DNA of 64,000 nucleotides from assembly GCF_018128545.1 (NCBI RefSeq), contig NZ_JAGSND010000001.1, forward strand, positions 110,153 through 174,152, in the 5' to 3' direction. The notes under the pieces were generated by a model. The model was not told the DNA's origin. It did no database searches and saw only the letters and a list, made by a program, of their open reading frames with translations. The position numbers and the translations under genes are program-made. Origin of the DNA: Sinanaerobacter chloroacetimidivorans (GTDB taxonomy: Bacteria; Bacillota; Clostridia; Peptostreptococcales; Anaerovoracaceae). Shown here piece by piece: positions 53,239 to 61,857 of this stretch (positions within the stretch are counted from its first letter, which is position 1; each line of letters starts with the position of its first letter).

Positions 53239-54710
53239 TTGAAACAAACAAAAGCTGCCCCTGCGGCGGCAAAGGAAGATGTGCGCATTCAGGAGTTTCT
53301 GGATATGATTGCGCCATCCATTGTCAAATTTGAAACCGACTATTTTATCTGCGGTAACACCTATCGCTGTGTGTGGGCGCTGCGGGAGTACCCCACTGCC
53401 ACAGACGAGCAGGCCATTCTGTCGCACCTCGGCGAAAAGGACGGCGTGACCCTGCGCATCTACACCCGCCATGTGACCCCGGTGGAAGAAAAGAAAATCA
53501 TCAGCAACGCCGCCAACAAAAACCGCATGGACAGGAGCAACACCAACGATTTACAGCAAACGGTGTTGGCCGAAAGCAATTTACAGGACGTGACCACCAT
53601 CGTGGCGCAAATGCACCGCAATCGTGAGCCGCTGCTCCATGCGGCGGTTTATCTGGAGCTGTGCGCCCACGACCTCGATCAGCTCAAGCTGTTGCAGACC
53701 GAGGTGCTGACCGAGCTAATCCGCTCCAAGCTGAATGTTGACCGGCTCATGCTCCGCCAGCAGCAGGGCTTTCAGTGCGTGATGCCCACTGGCTGGAATC
53801 TGTTTCGCGATCAGTTCGAGCGTGTGCTACCAGCCAGCAGCGTGGCCAATCTCTATCCCTTCAACTATTCCGGCAAGACCGATCCGCAGGGGTTCTATGT
53901 GGGGCGTGATAAATTCGGTAGCAATGTGCTGGTAGACTTTAACCGCCGTGCCGATGACAAAACCAACGCAAACATCCTGATCCTTGGCAACTCCGGTCAG
54001 GGCAAGAGCTATCTGCTCAAGCTGATTCTGACTAATCTGCGGGAATCTGGGATGCGGATTACCGCCCTCGATCCCGAAATGGAGTACGAGGATTTGACCA
54101 ACAACCTCGGTGGCTGTTTTATCGACCTTATGTCTGGCGAGTATATCATCAACTTTTTGGAACCTAAAACATGGGATGACAGTGGCAGTCCGGAGGACTT
54201 AGACGCGCCGCAGACCTTCCGCATTAGATCTCGCCTGTCCCAGCACATTAGCTTTCTGAAAGATTTTTTTCGCACCTACAAGGACTTTACCGATCGGGAA
54301 ATCGACGTCATCGAAATCATCCTACAAAAGCTTTATGCAAAGTGGAATCTGTCAGATAAGACCGATTTCACCCAGCTTGGGCCGACCGATTACCCGATTC
54401 CGTCCGATCTGTATGCACTGCTTGAGGCCGAATACAAAGGTTTTGATGAGAACAAGCGGCAGCTTTACACCGCCGAAATGCTCCAGAGCATCCTGCTGGG
54501 CCTCAATTCTATGTGTGTGGGTGCGGAGAGTAAATTCTTCAACGGCTACACCAATATTACTGATTCCAGTTTTGTCACCTTCGGGGTGAAGGGCTTGCTG
54601 CAGGCCAGCCGGAACCTGAAAAATGCGCTGCTGTTCAACGTGCTTTCCTTTATGAGCGACGAGTTGTTGACCGAGGGCAACACCGCTGCCAGCTTGGATG
54701 AATTCTATCT
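53239..54710 (+). CDS. virB4: VirB4 conjugation ATPase, 5' exon
   Basis: First 490 codons and two bases of a 609-aa VirB4-type ATPase interrupted by group II intron 2. It holds the middle domain (VTPVEEKKIISNAANKNRMD), Walker A (ILILGNSGQGKSYLLKLI, ~residues 247-260) and Walker B (AASLDEFYL, D487 E488). The exon ends right after that motif. VirB4 energises pilus biogenesis and transfer. TTG 53239 has GAAAGGAGG upstream. Without splicing translation would stop at 54738. Confidence 0.88.
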
Positions 54711-57504
54711 GTGTGAAGCGACACGTTGTCGCCAATAACCTTGCATAGCGGGGAGACCTGCCACAAGGGAAAAACGACGGGAAACCGCAAGGTTTTCTAA
54801 CTAATATTTCGAGGAGTGGAATGACGGAGTAACGTCCCGAAACGCTCCCCCTGAGACTGCGTTGGAAGAAACCGTGGACAAACGCGGGGACTGACACAGC
54901 ACGCCGAAGTCGGCTGAACACACTCGCTGTATCGACAGTGCCAGCAACACATCGTTACGGCAAAAACGAACCAGAGGTGGTCGTGAGTGATAGGCCGGGG
55001 GTCTACAAGATATCTATGGCAAGAATGTGCAGGATTGCACTGACGAACATCCGAATGTACGGGTCTAAAAGAGTGAACGGCTAACAGCCGTTGCCGTCGG
55101 ATGGCGGCGTGTGTGAGGATTAGTAAAATTACAAGGTTATGAAACTCCTTAATCTGTTATAGGCAGGTTCAAGCACACAGGCTTAAAGGATGCGCCTAAG
55201 GGTATGTATGAACAGATAGAAATATTGGAACGTGGAAAAGCTGGAGCGTGGAGCATTTGTCTGCAAAGAAGCGCTGGCAAGGAAATCGGCATTCAACGCT
55301 GTATAACTTGCCTTTATCCAGCCAAAAGCGCAGCCATAGTACCAATGAAGCGGCGACAATAAGCCGCGGAGGGATGGGCTGTAGTCGGGAAATGCAAACA
55401 TTAGCAAGGAAACACGCAGCATTCAAAGGTTCGAGTAGGACTAAGAAAGGCTGAATTCCATCTGCTCTTTACAGGGCAAGGAGGATGCCGACTTTGACGA
55501 CTACAAAGAAACCCAAAAGGCAGAAACTGCGCAATGCGGAATACTACGGGCTTCAAGCGTTGCAGGACAGGCTGTACGCCGACAGCAAGGATGGAAAGCA
55601 TTTCAAAAATCTGGTGTCCATCATTACTTCGGAGGAAAATATTCAGCTTGCATACCGCAATATTAAGAAGAATTCCGGTAGCAAAACCGCAGGCACAGAC
55701 GGTAAAACCATTCAAGACTTAGAAAAATGGCAACCGCAGACCGTCATAAATTATGTGAGAAAACGCCTCCACTTCTACATCCCGCAAACGGTACGGCGAA
55801 CAGAAATTCCAAAACCAAACGGCAAAATGCGGCCACTGGGCATTCCCACCCTCGGAGACCGGCTGATACAGCAATGTATTTTGCAGGTCTTAGAGCCGAT
55901 ATGCGAGGCAAAATTTCATGAAAAGAGTTTTGGCTTTCGTCCCAACAGGAGCACGGAGCACGCCATAGCGCAGGTCTATAAATATATGCAGGTCGATAAT
56001 CTGTCCTACGTTGTAGATATTGACATCAAAGGATTTTTCGACAATGTCAATCATGGAAAACTGCTTAAGCAAATGTGGACGCTTGGTATTCGCGATAAAA
56101 AGCTGCTGTGCATCATCTCCGCTATGTTAAAGGCGGAGATCAAAGATGTTGGTATCCCTGAAAAGGGCACGCCGCAGGGCGGCATATTAAGTCCATTGCT
56201 CTCAAATATTGTGTTGAACGAGCTGGACTGGTGGATCGCCAGCCAATGGGAAGAAATGCCGCCCAAGCACAACAAGCCTTTCATCCGCAAAGACAACGGC
56301 AAAGTGGATAAGGGACCAGTATTTTTAGCCTACCGGGAGCGAAGCAATCTAAAGGAATGCCACCTCGTGCGCTATGCAGATGATTTCAAAATCTTTTGCA
56401 GAAAACGCAGCGACGCGGACAAGATTTTTGAAGCCACAAAACTGTGGCTATGGGATAGGCTTCACTTGGAAATCAGTGAGGAAAAATCCAGTGTCACCAA
56501 CCTGAAACGCCACTATTCCGAATATCTTGGCTTTCAGATACGTCTGCACAAAAAGGGTAAGACCAAGGGTGGCAAGCCCAGATACACCGTAAAATCTCAC
56601 ATTACCGAAAAAGCGGATAAGCGCATAAAAGACAGTCTGCACAAGCAAATCAGGAGCGTGCAAAAACCCATTGGTAATCGCAGTGGACACGCTTCGGTCG
56701 AGTGCTACAACGCCTATGTCATTGGCGTTCACAATTACTATGAAATAGCGACCCACGTAGCACAGGACTTCTATAAAATCAGCCATTCTGCCCACAAGAG
56801 CCTAAGAGCACGATTAAAGAAACGCATGAAAAGAAGCGGCCAGTATATCTTGCCATATATCCAAGAAAAGTATGGACACAGTCAGCAAATACGCTATGTG
56901 TATGATACGGCGCTCGCCCCGATTGGTGCAATCAAGCACCGCCCTCCCAGTATGCTGCGGGTGGCGGTCAACAAATATACACCCCAGGGCAGAGCTGGTA
57001 TACACAGTAGATTGGAGACGGTCAACATGGCCGTCCTGACATTTTTAATGCGCAACCCAGTTCGAGATAGAACCATTGAGTTTAACGACAACCGCCTGTC
57101 CCTTTACTGCGGACAGTGCGGAAAATGTGCAATCAGTGGAGAAAATCTTGAAATTGGGCATCTGCACTGCCATCATATTATCCCTTTGCAAAAAGGCGGT
57201 ACAGACAAATATGCAAACCTCGTGTTTTTGGCGGATAGGGTGCACGTACTCCTACACGCCACGAGAGAAAAAACGCTGAACGCCCTGCTTGCCGAACTGA
57301 ATTTGGATAAAAAGCAACTGGCTAAACTCGATAAATTCCGCCGGTTGGCGGAAATCCCCGAAATTATCTAAACGTTTCTTTTAGTTGTAAGCTGTGTAAC
57401 TCCAACAAACATTTCCCGATGGAACGCCGTGTGATGGGAAACTATCATGCACGGTGTGGGACGGGGGAAAAGATGGAGATAACATCAAAATCTTACCTAT
57501 CGTC
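54711..57504 (+). mobile_element. Group II intron 2 (in virB4)
   Basis: About 2794 nt beginning GTGTGAAGCGACACG, a classical GUGYG start. Domains I-III cover the ~770 nt before the RT gene. Domain V is seen at about 57424-57458 (AACGCCGTGTGATGGGAAAC, then TATCATGCACGGTG). Excision at 54710/57505 joins CT to ATTCCTC and restores VirB4 as FYLFLSNLTAVEYV. The 3' end (..GTC|AT) is set by frame restoration and may be off by a few nt. The intron differs from intron 1 in ribozyme and protein sequence. Confidence 0.85.
55485..57371 (+). CDS. ltrA: Group II intron reverse transcriptase/maturase with HNH domain (intron 2)
   Basis: A 628-aa RT/maturase. RT blocks: PKPNGKMRPLGIPTLGDRLI, KSFGFRPNRSTEHAIAQVYK, VVDIDIKGFFDNVNHGKLLK, EKGTPQGGILSPLLSNIVLN and HLVRYADDFKIFC. 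A C-terminal HNH endonuclease is visible (CGQCGKCAISGENLEIGHLH, CHHIIPLQKGG, DKYANLVFL). ATG 55485 touches the ribosome-binding site GGAGG, so TTG 55494 (MTTTKKP) is an alternative start. Confidence 0.95.
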   Translation: MPTLTTTKKPKRQKLRNAEYYGLQALQDRLYADSKDGKHFKNLVSIITSEENIQLAYRNIKKNSGSKTAGTDGKTIQDLEKWQPQTVINYVRKRLHFYIPQTVRRTEIPKPNGKMRPLGIPTLGDRLIQQCILQVLEPICEAKFHEKSFGFRPNRSTEHAIAQVYKYMQVDNLSYVVDIDIKGFFDNVNHGKLLKQMWTLGIRDKKLLCIISAMLKAEIKDVGIPEKGTPQGGILSPLLSNIVLNELDWWIASQWEEMPPKHNKPFIRKDNGKVDKGPVFLAYRERSNLKECHLVRYADDFKIFCRKRSDADKIFEATKLWLWDRLHLEISEEKSSVTNLKRHYSEYLGFQIRLHKKGKTKGGKPRYTVKSHITEKADKRIKDSLHKQIRSVQKPIGNRSGHASVECYNAYVIGVHNYYEIATHVAQDFYKISHSAHKSLRARLKKRMKRSGQYILPYIQEKYGHSQQIRYVYDTALAPIGAIKHRPPSMLRVAVNKYTPQGRAGIHSRLETVNMAVLTFLMRNPVRDRTIEFNDNRLSLYCGQCGKCAISGENLEIGHLHCHHIIPLQKGGTDKYANLVFLADRVHVLLHATREKTLNALLAELNLDKKQLAKLDKFRRLAEIPEII

Positions 57505-57862
57505 ATTCCTCTCCAATTTGACCGCCGTGGAATATGTCCGCAACTTTATGAAGCGTGTGCGCAAGAAGGATTCGGCGGTCATCATCGCAAGTCAGAACCT
57601 TGAAGATTTTAATCTGGACGGCGTGAAGGAGTACACCAAGCCGTTGTTTTCCATCCCTACGCATCAGTTCCTGTTTAATGCAGGCAGCATCGATGCCCGG
57701 TTTTATACCGACACTCTCCAGCTGGAGGAATCGGAGTACAATCTGATTCGTTATCCCCAGCGTGGGGTGTGCCTCTACAAATGTGGCAATGAACGTTATA
57801 ACTTGATGGTCAATGCTCCGGAGTATAAGGCGAAGCTGTTCGGTAACGCTGGCGGGCGTTAA
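57505..57862 (+). CDS. virB4: VirB4 conjugation ATPase, 3' exon
   Basis: Last 119 codons of VirB4 after intron 2. Joined with 53239-54710 the frame is exact (610 codons with stop) and reads LFLSNLTAVEYVRNFMKRVR, IIASQNLEDFNLDGVKEYTK, IRYPQRGVCLYKCGNERYN, as expected for the C-terminal ATPase region. A terminator follows. Confidence 0.88.
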
Positions 57863-57897
57863 AAAGGCTGTGCAATCATAATAACTGCACAGCCTTT
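57863..57897. terminator. Bidirectional terminator after virB4
   Basis: AAAGGCTGTGCA (57863-57874, inside an A run) pairs with TGCACAGCCTTT (57886-57897). The plus strand ends TTTATT; the minus strand ends TTTTT. It serves virB4 and the leftward small gene, whose stop lies in the stem. Confidence 0.85.
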
Positions 57898-58006
57898 ATT
57901 GCATATTCGTTTTGGAAGAACCCCCAGCAAAGTTAAGTCCGATAAATCCAATATTCAGTGTTATGCCTGTAAAATGTACCTTCTTCATCAAACGTTTCAT
58001 GCTCAT
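57896..58006 (-). CDS. Small 36-aa peptide gene, antisense to the operon
   Basis: MSMKRLMKKVHFTGITLNIG plus FIGLNFAGGSSKTNMQ: a basic start and a moderately hydrophobic middle. AAGGAGGG lies 7 nt before the start on the minus strand, a full promoter sits upstream (58101-58129) and a terminator follows. The last codons (57903-57928) can pair with the 5' leader (58042-58053 and 58077-58091), joining both ends of the mRNA. This layout fits a type I toxin or a regulated small membrane peptide; the function is unproven. Confidence 0.6.
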   Translation of the reverse strand: MSMKRLMKKVHFTGITLNIGFIGLNFAGGSSKTNMQ

Positions 58007-58091
58007 AACGCATCCCTCCTTTATCCCTTTAGCTGGGTTTGGCTGGTGGTTCTGCCAAGGACTCAGAGGTCGGTCTTTCCAAAACGAATAT
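57903..58091. repeat. Inverted repeat pair framing the small gene
   Basis: ATATTCGTTTTGGAA (57903-57917) is the exact inverse complement of 58077-58091. Next to it AGAACCCCCAGC (57917-57928) pairs 11/12 with 58042-58053. The arms frame 189 nt holding the small gene and its leader. Confidence 0.85.
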
Positions 58092-58100
58092 TGTATTTAT

Positions 58101-58129
58101 ATTATAACACCGTTGCTTGAGGGGTACAA
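58101..58129 (-). promoter_or_regulatory. Promoter of the antisense 36-aa gene
   Basis: On the minus strand TTGTAC (58124-58129), 17 nt, TATAAT (58101-58106). Predicted start near 58094 gives a leader of about 88 nt. A weaker plus-strand element (TTCCAA, 17 nt, TATTAT) overlaps and could drive the amidoligase gene. Confidence 0.7.
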
Positions 58130-58145
58130 GAAAGGATGTGATATA

Positions 58146-59198
58146 TTGGATTTAAAAGACCAACGCTTCGGCATTGAAATCGAGATGACCGGCATTACCC
58201 GCCAGAGAGCCGCCGAGGTGTGTGCCGCATATTTTGGCGGCTCCTCCAGATACATTGGTTCCGGTTATGATACCTATGCGGCACTGGACAGTCATGGGCG
58301 GCAGTGGAAATTTATGAGTGACGCAAGCATTGACCCTCAGCAAAAAAACTGCGGCCACACAATATCGGCAGATAACGACTACAGAACCGAGATGGTCAGC
58401 CCCATCTGCCGCTACGAGGACATCATTCCTATTCAGGAAATCATCCGCAAGCTGAAGGAAAACGGAGCCATCACTAACAAGAGCTGCGGCATCCATGTGC
58501 ATATTGACGCTTCCCCCTTCGATGCCCGGACACTTCGCAACATCACCAACATCATGGCGTCCAAGGAGGATCTGATCTACAAGGCGCTGGGTGTTTCCGT
58601 TGCCCGCCAGAATCGCTGGTGCCAACCGGTGGAGCAACGGTTTTTGGATGAGCTGAACCGTCAGAAGCCCCGGTCGCTGGAGGGTGTGGAGCATATTTGG
58701 TATGACGGAGACAGCCGCCGCTATACTCATTACGATAATAGCCGCTACCACTGCCTGAATTTGCACTCGGTATTCCAGAAAGGCACGGTGGAGTTCCGGT
58801 TGTTCAATGGGACGCTCCATGCTGGAAAAATCAAGGCGTATGTTCAGTTTTGTCTTGCTATTGGGGCACAGGCGCTGAACCAGTCCTGTGCTAGCCGGAG
58901 GAAAACCCAGACCACTAATGAAAAATACACCTTTCGCACATGGCTACTGCGGCTGGGGCTGAACGGCGATGAGTTTGCCACCGCCCGCCAGCATCTATTG
59001 GCCAGTCTGGATGGCTGCATCGCATGGCGTGACCCAGCACAGGCCGAAGCACAAAAGGAACGATTAAGGCAGAAAAAAGAAAAGGAGCGAGATCAGGCAC
59101 GGCAGGTGCATGCCATGCCTGAAACTGTTCCCACAATCGAACAGACAGAGCAGGCCGAGGTTTCTGAAGAAGCCCCGGCCTTTGTCATGCATATGTAA
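58146..59198 (+). CDS. Amidoligase-family enzyme
   Basis: A 350-aa protein of the amidoligase family (ATP-dependent carboxyl-amine ligases of the glutamine-synthetase fold). Motifs: RFGIEIEMTG (metal/ATP glutamates), YRTEMVSPICRYED, SCGIHVHIDASPFD and KGTVEFRLFNGTLHAGKIKA. The last ~70 residues are charged coiled coil. Its product is unknown; peptide or amino-acid conjugates are known for the family. TTG 58146 has AGAAAGGATG upstream; the frame upstream of it is covered by the antisense gene. Confidence 0.82.
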   Translation: MDLKDQRFGIEIEMTGITRQRAAEVCAAYFGGSSRYIGSGYDTYAALDSHGRQWKFMSDASIDPQQKNCGHTISADNDYRTEMVSPICRYEDIIPIQEIIRKLKENGAITNKSCGIHVHIDASPFDARTLRNITNIMASKEDLIYKALGVSVARQNRWCQPVEQRFLDELNRQKPRSLEGVEHIWYDGDSRRYTHYDNSRYHCLNLHSVFQKGTVEFRLFNGTLHAGKIKAYVQFCLAIGAQALNQSCASRRKTQTTNEKYTFRTWLLRLGLNGDEFATARQHLLASLDGCIAWRDPAQAEAQKERLRQKKEKERDQARQVHAMPETVPTIEQTEQAEVSEEAPAFVMHM

Positions 59199-59207
59199 GG
59201 AGGAAAC

Positions 59208-59732
59208 GTGAGCAGAAAACCTACACTGTATATCGCTTACGGCAGCAATCTTAACCTGCCGCAGATGGCGTTTCGCTGCCCAACCGCCGAGGTGGCTGGG
59301 GTCAGTGAGCTGAAGGATTATGAGCTGCTGTTCCGTGGTGGCCGCCGTGGTGCGGTAGCCACGGTGGAGCCGAAGGAGGGCAGCACCGTCCCGGTGCTTC
59401 TTTGGAAAATTCGACAGAAGGATGAGGAAGCCCTCGACCGCTATGAGGGGTATCCCCGTTTGTATGAAAAGGAAATGATGGACGTAAAGCTAAACGGCAA
59501 AACTGTCTCGGCCATGGTGTATGTGATGACGCCGGGTCATGAATTCGGTATTCCCTCTGATTATTACGCCGATGTGATTTGGCAAGGCTATGAGTCCTCC
59601 GGTTTTGACACGCAGGTGTTAGAGGACGCCATCAACCATGCCTATGACCTGATGCTCCAGCAGGAGCAGCAGCGCGGCAGCTCCGGGCAGCAATCACTGT
59701 TTGGATTCGGCGGCTGGACGGGGCTAAAATGA
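59208..59732 (+). CDS. Gamma-glutamylcyclotransferase/AIG2-like protein
   Basis: A 174-aa protein with the AIG2/GGCT fold: LYIAYGSNLNLPQMAFRCPT, VPVLLWKIRQKDEEALDRYE and GYPRLYEKE, including the catalytic Glu of that family. It can break gamma-glutamyl amide bonds and is known to accompany amidoligases, so the two probably make and remove one conjugate. GTG 59208 has AAGGAGG upstream, 9 nt after the amidoligase stop. Confidence 0.85.
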   Translation: MSRKPTLYIAYGSNLNLPQMAFRCPTAEVAGVSELKDYELLFRGGRRGAVATVEPKEGSTVPVLLWKIRQKDEEALDRYEGYPRLYEKEMMDVKLNGKTVSAMVYVMTPGHEFGIPSDYYADVIWQGYESSGFDTQVLEDAINHAYDLMLQQEQQRGSSGQQSLFGFGGWTGLK

Positions 59733-59760
59733 AAAAAGCTGTACCAGATTGGCACAGCTC
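59732..59760 (-). terminator. Terminator of the XRE gene
   Basis: On the minus strand AGCTGTGCC, AATCT, GGTACAGCT, TTTTTTC. The stem touches the XRE stop codon and the end of the cyclotransferase gene. Confidence 0.75.
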
Positions 59761-60094
59761 ACTCGTTGGATAATCGGATTGATTTCACATACGCAGCCAA
59801 CAGCTCCTCAACGTGAGGAAGATATTTTTTGTCCAGACCGGACAATAGCTCTGCTGCACTGGAAAAGTCAATGGATTGTTCATTTCCAAACAGGATATAA
59901 TCCGCCGATAGCCCCAACACCTTGCAGAGTTTGATCAACGTAGAAGCCGAAAAACCTTTTACTCCCAATTCAACATCGGCGAGAAAGGATGGCGACATCT
60001 CTGCCTGTTCCGCCACAAGTTCCCTGCTATATCCGAGCATTTCCCGCTTATCGCGGATACGCTTTCCGATTGAAGCATCAAAATCCTTCTTCAT
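59759..60094 (-). CDS. XRE-family repressor
   Basis: A 111-aa protein with an XRE helix-turn-helix (GKRIRDKREMLGYSRELVAE; MSPSFLADVELGVKGFSAST) and a helical C-terminal tail. It is the only larger minus-strand gene in the ICE part and is divergent from the SLOG gene, so it probably represses that promoter and its own. A short inverted repeat ACTCG (60136-60140) / CGAGT (60163-60167) in the gap is a candidate operator. Confidence 0.82.
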   Translation of the reverse strand: MKKDFDASIGKRIRDKREMLGYSRELVAEQAEMSPSFLADVELGVKGFSASTLIKLCKVLGLSADYILFGNEQSIDFSSAAELLSGLDKKYLPHVEELLAAYVKSIRLSNE

Positions 60095-60166
60095 GTTTTC
60101 ACCACCTTTATCCTCAATAAAGATAGTTTATCCCACTCGATTGAAGTTAAACATCAGCAAACGAGT

Positions 60167-60194
60167 TGATATAAACACCTCTAAAGAGTATAAT
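60167..60194 (+). promoter_or_regulatory. Promoter of the SLOG gene and following operon
   Basis: TTGATA (60167-60172), 16 nt, TATAAT (60189-60194). The CGAGT operator candidate (60163-60167) overlaps the -35 box, consistent with repression by the divergent XRE protein. Confidence 0.65.
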
Positions 60195-60230
60195 GGACAT
60201 CGCCAACAGAGGATAAGGAGGAATGAAATC

Positions 60231-60779
60231 ATGGAGAAAAGAAGTACCTGCTGTTTTACCGGGCATCGCCCGAGGAGTCTGCCGTGGGGAAACAACGAGC
60301 AAGACCTGCGTTGTGTTCACCTGAAGGTGCTACTCCGGCAGGAAATCCAGCGGCTGATTACGAAAAATAATGTCACCCATTTCATCAGTGGCATGGCCAT
60401 CGGCACAGATCTGATCGCTGCCGAAGTTGTGCTGGAACTCAAAAAGCAATACCAGAAGATCACACTGGAAAGCGCCATCCCTCATGAGGAACAGGCTGCC
60501 CATTGGGCAGTAGCGCAACGGGAGAAATACTACGACATTGCCAGCCGGTGCGATACGGAAACCATGATCCAAGGTATGTATACCCCCGATTGCTTCCGAA
60601 AACGGAATCAGTACATGGTGGAACATAGTGCCTATGTGATCGCTGTGTGGAACGGAAAGCCCAGCGGCACGAGTCAGACCGTCATGCTGGCGCGGGAGAA
60701 GAATCGCTTCCTGACCATGATCAACCCCAAAACATTGGAAATTACCAGAGTCAATCAACTGCATATGGCGCAAGAATAA
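60231..60779 (+). CDS. SLOG-domain protein (DUF1273 type)
   Basis: A 182-aa Rossmann-like protein: STCCFTGHRPRSLPWG, HFISGMAIGTDLIAAEVVLE and YVIAVWNGKPSGTSQTVMLA, the ligand-binding signature of DUF1273/SLOG proteins, which bind nucleotide-derived ligands in several signalling and defence settings. ATG 60231 has AAGGAGG upstream. Ligand unknown. Confidence 0.85.
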   Translation: MEKRSTCCFTGHRPRSLPWGNNEQDLRCVHLKVLLRQEIQRLITKNNVTHFISGMAIGTDLIAAEVVLELKKQYQKITLESAIPHEEQAAHWAVAQREKYYDIASRCDTETMIQGMYTPDCFRKRNQYMVEHSAYVIAVWNGKPSGTSQTVMLAREKNRFLTMINPKTLEITRVNQLHMAQE

Positions 60780-60830
60780 GGTCCCTCTTACTGGGGCCTG
60801 TTCACAGCGCTCCGAAAGGAGGAATTGCCT

Positions 60831-61844
60831 ATGGCAGCACCCGCCGCTGTGCTGGCGGTCAAGGCCACTCTTGCTGCGGCCACGGATAAACGCGGTCGGA
60901 TGGCCATCGCTTCGGTGGTCGCCGCCATCCTGACGCCCTTCATTTTAATCGTGGTCGTCATCATGAGCGCGCTGTCCGGCACAACTGCACACAACAATGC
61001 CGCCGTGGATTTAGCATTTCACGGCGGTTATTTATCTTCTAGACTACCATCTGATTATCGGATGTACATTGAAAAAATGAGGGGCAGCTTCACCGATTTA
61101 GACATGGCACTTTCCGATATCAACGCCATGGCCGAGGATGGTGAGGTGGATGCCTACAGAGTCAAAGCTATTTTTTATTCTCTGTTCTTCGGCGCGGATC
61201 AGCCCCGGATGAACGAGGGGGAGTTCCGAGAATTCGCCGATTGTTTCGTCACCTATGAGGAACGGGATGATGGCGAGGACGGTACTTATACCGTGGCTAT
61301 CCCAATCCCAGACCTCGAAACGGTGTATGCAAACCTCGCAGTGGCGCTGGGTCAGAGCGTTACTGCCGAAGATAAATCCAATGCCCAGCGCATCTATGTG
61401 CTGGCAAAATACGGTCAGGTATCCCCTGAAAATAGCCTGCCACTCGCTGCGGCCATGGGTGACGGTAGCTACGCCGCCCTGATTGCAGAAGGGGAGCAGT
61501 TTCTCGGTTACCCCTATGTGTTTGGCGGCTCCACGCCCCAGACCTCTTTCGACTGCTCCGGTTTTGTGTGCTGGGTCTACACCCAGTCCGGCGTCTACAA
61601 CCTGCCCCGCACCACGGCCACCGGCATCTACAACCAATGCGCTATCGTATCGCGGGACGAGGCCGAGCCTGGAGATTTGATTTTCTTTACCAAGACCTAT
61701 GTCTGTGCGGGGCCGGTGAGCCACGTCGGTATCTATGTTGGCAACGGTAAAATGTTGCATTGTGGGTCGCCGATCCAGTACACCAACATTGACACAAATT
61801 ACTGGCGGGAGCATTTTTATGGCTTTGGCCGCCTGCCAAGTTAG
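60831..61844 (+). CDS. NlpC/P60 peptidase with membrane anchor
   Basis: A 337-aa cell-wall hydrolase. One span at ~25-47 (IASVVAAILTPFILIVVVIM), then a helical region and a C-terminal NlpC/P60 domain (~215-337) with catalytic Cys in SFDCSGFVCWVY, His in PVSHVGIYVGNG, and third polar residue in MLHCGSP. It would open peptidoglycan for the transfer apparatus. ATG 60831 has AAAGGAGG upstream. Confidence 0.9.
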   Translation: MAAPAAVLAVKATLAAATDKRGRMAIASVVAAILTPFILIVVVIMSALSGTTAHNNAAVDLAFHGGYLSSRLPSDYRMYIEKMRGSFTDLDMALSDINAMAEDGEVDAYRVKAIFYSLFFGADQPRMNEGEFREFADCFVTYEERDDGEDGTYTVAIPIPDLETVYANLAVALGQSVTAEDKSNAQRIYVLAKYGQVSPENSLPLAAAMGDGSYAALIAEGEQFLGYPYVFGGSTPQTSFDCSGFVCWVYTQSGVYNLPRTTATGIYNQCAIVSRDEAEPGDLIFFTKTYVCAGPVSHVGIYVGNGKMLHCGSPIQYTNIDTNYWREHFYGFGRLPS

Positions 61845-61857
61845 GAGGAAAACCAAA

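Noticed and set aside
55248..55454. 68-codon ORF before the intron 2 RT gene
   Set aside because: It lies in ribozyme domains of intron 2, with no ribosome-binding site.
57912..58145. N-terminal extension of the amidoligase frame
   Set aside because: The conserved domain starts at 58146 with its own ribosome-binding site, and the extension is covered by the better supported minus-strand gene and its leader.
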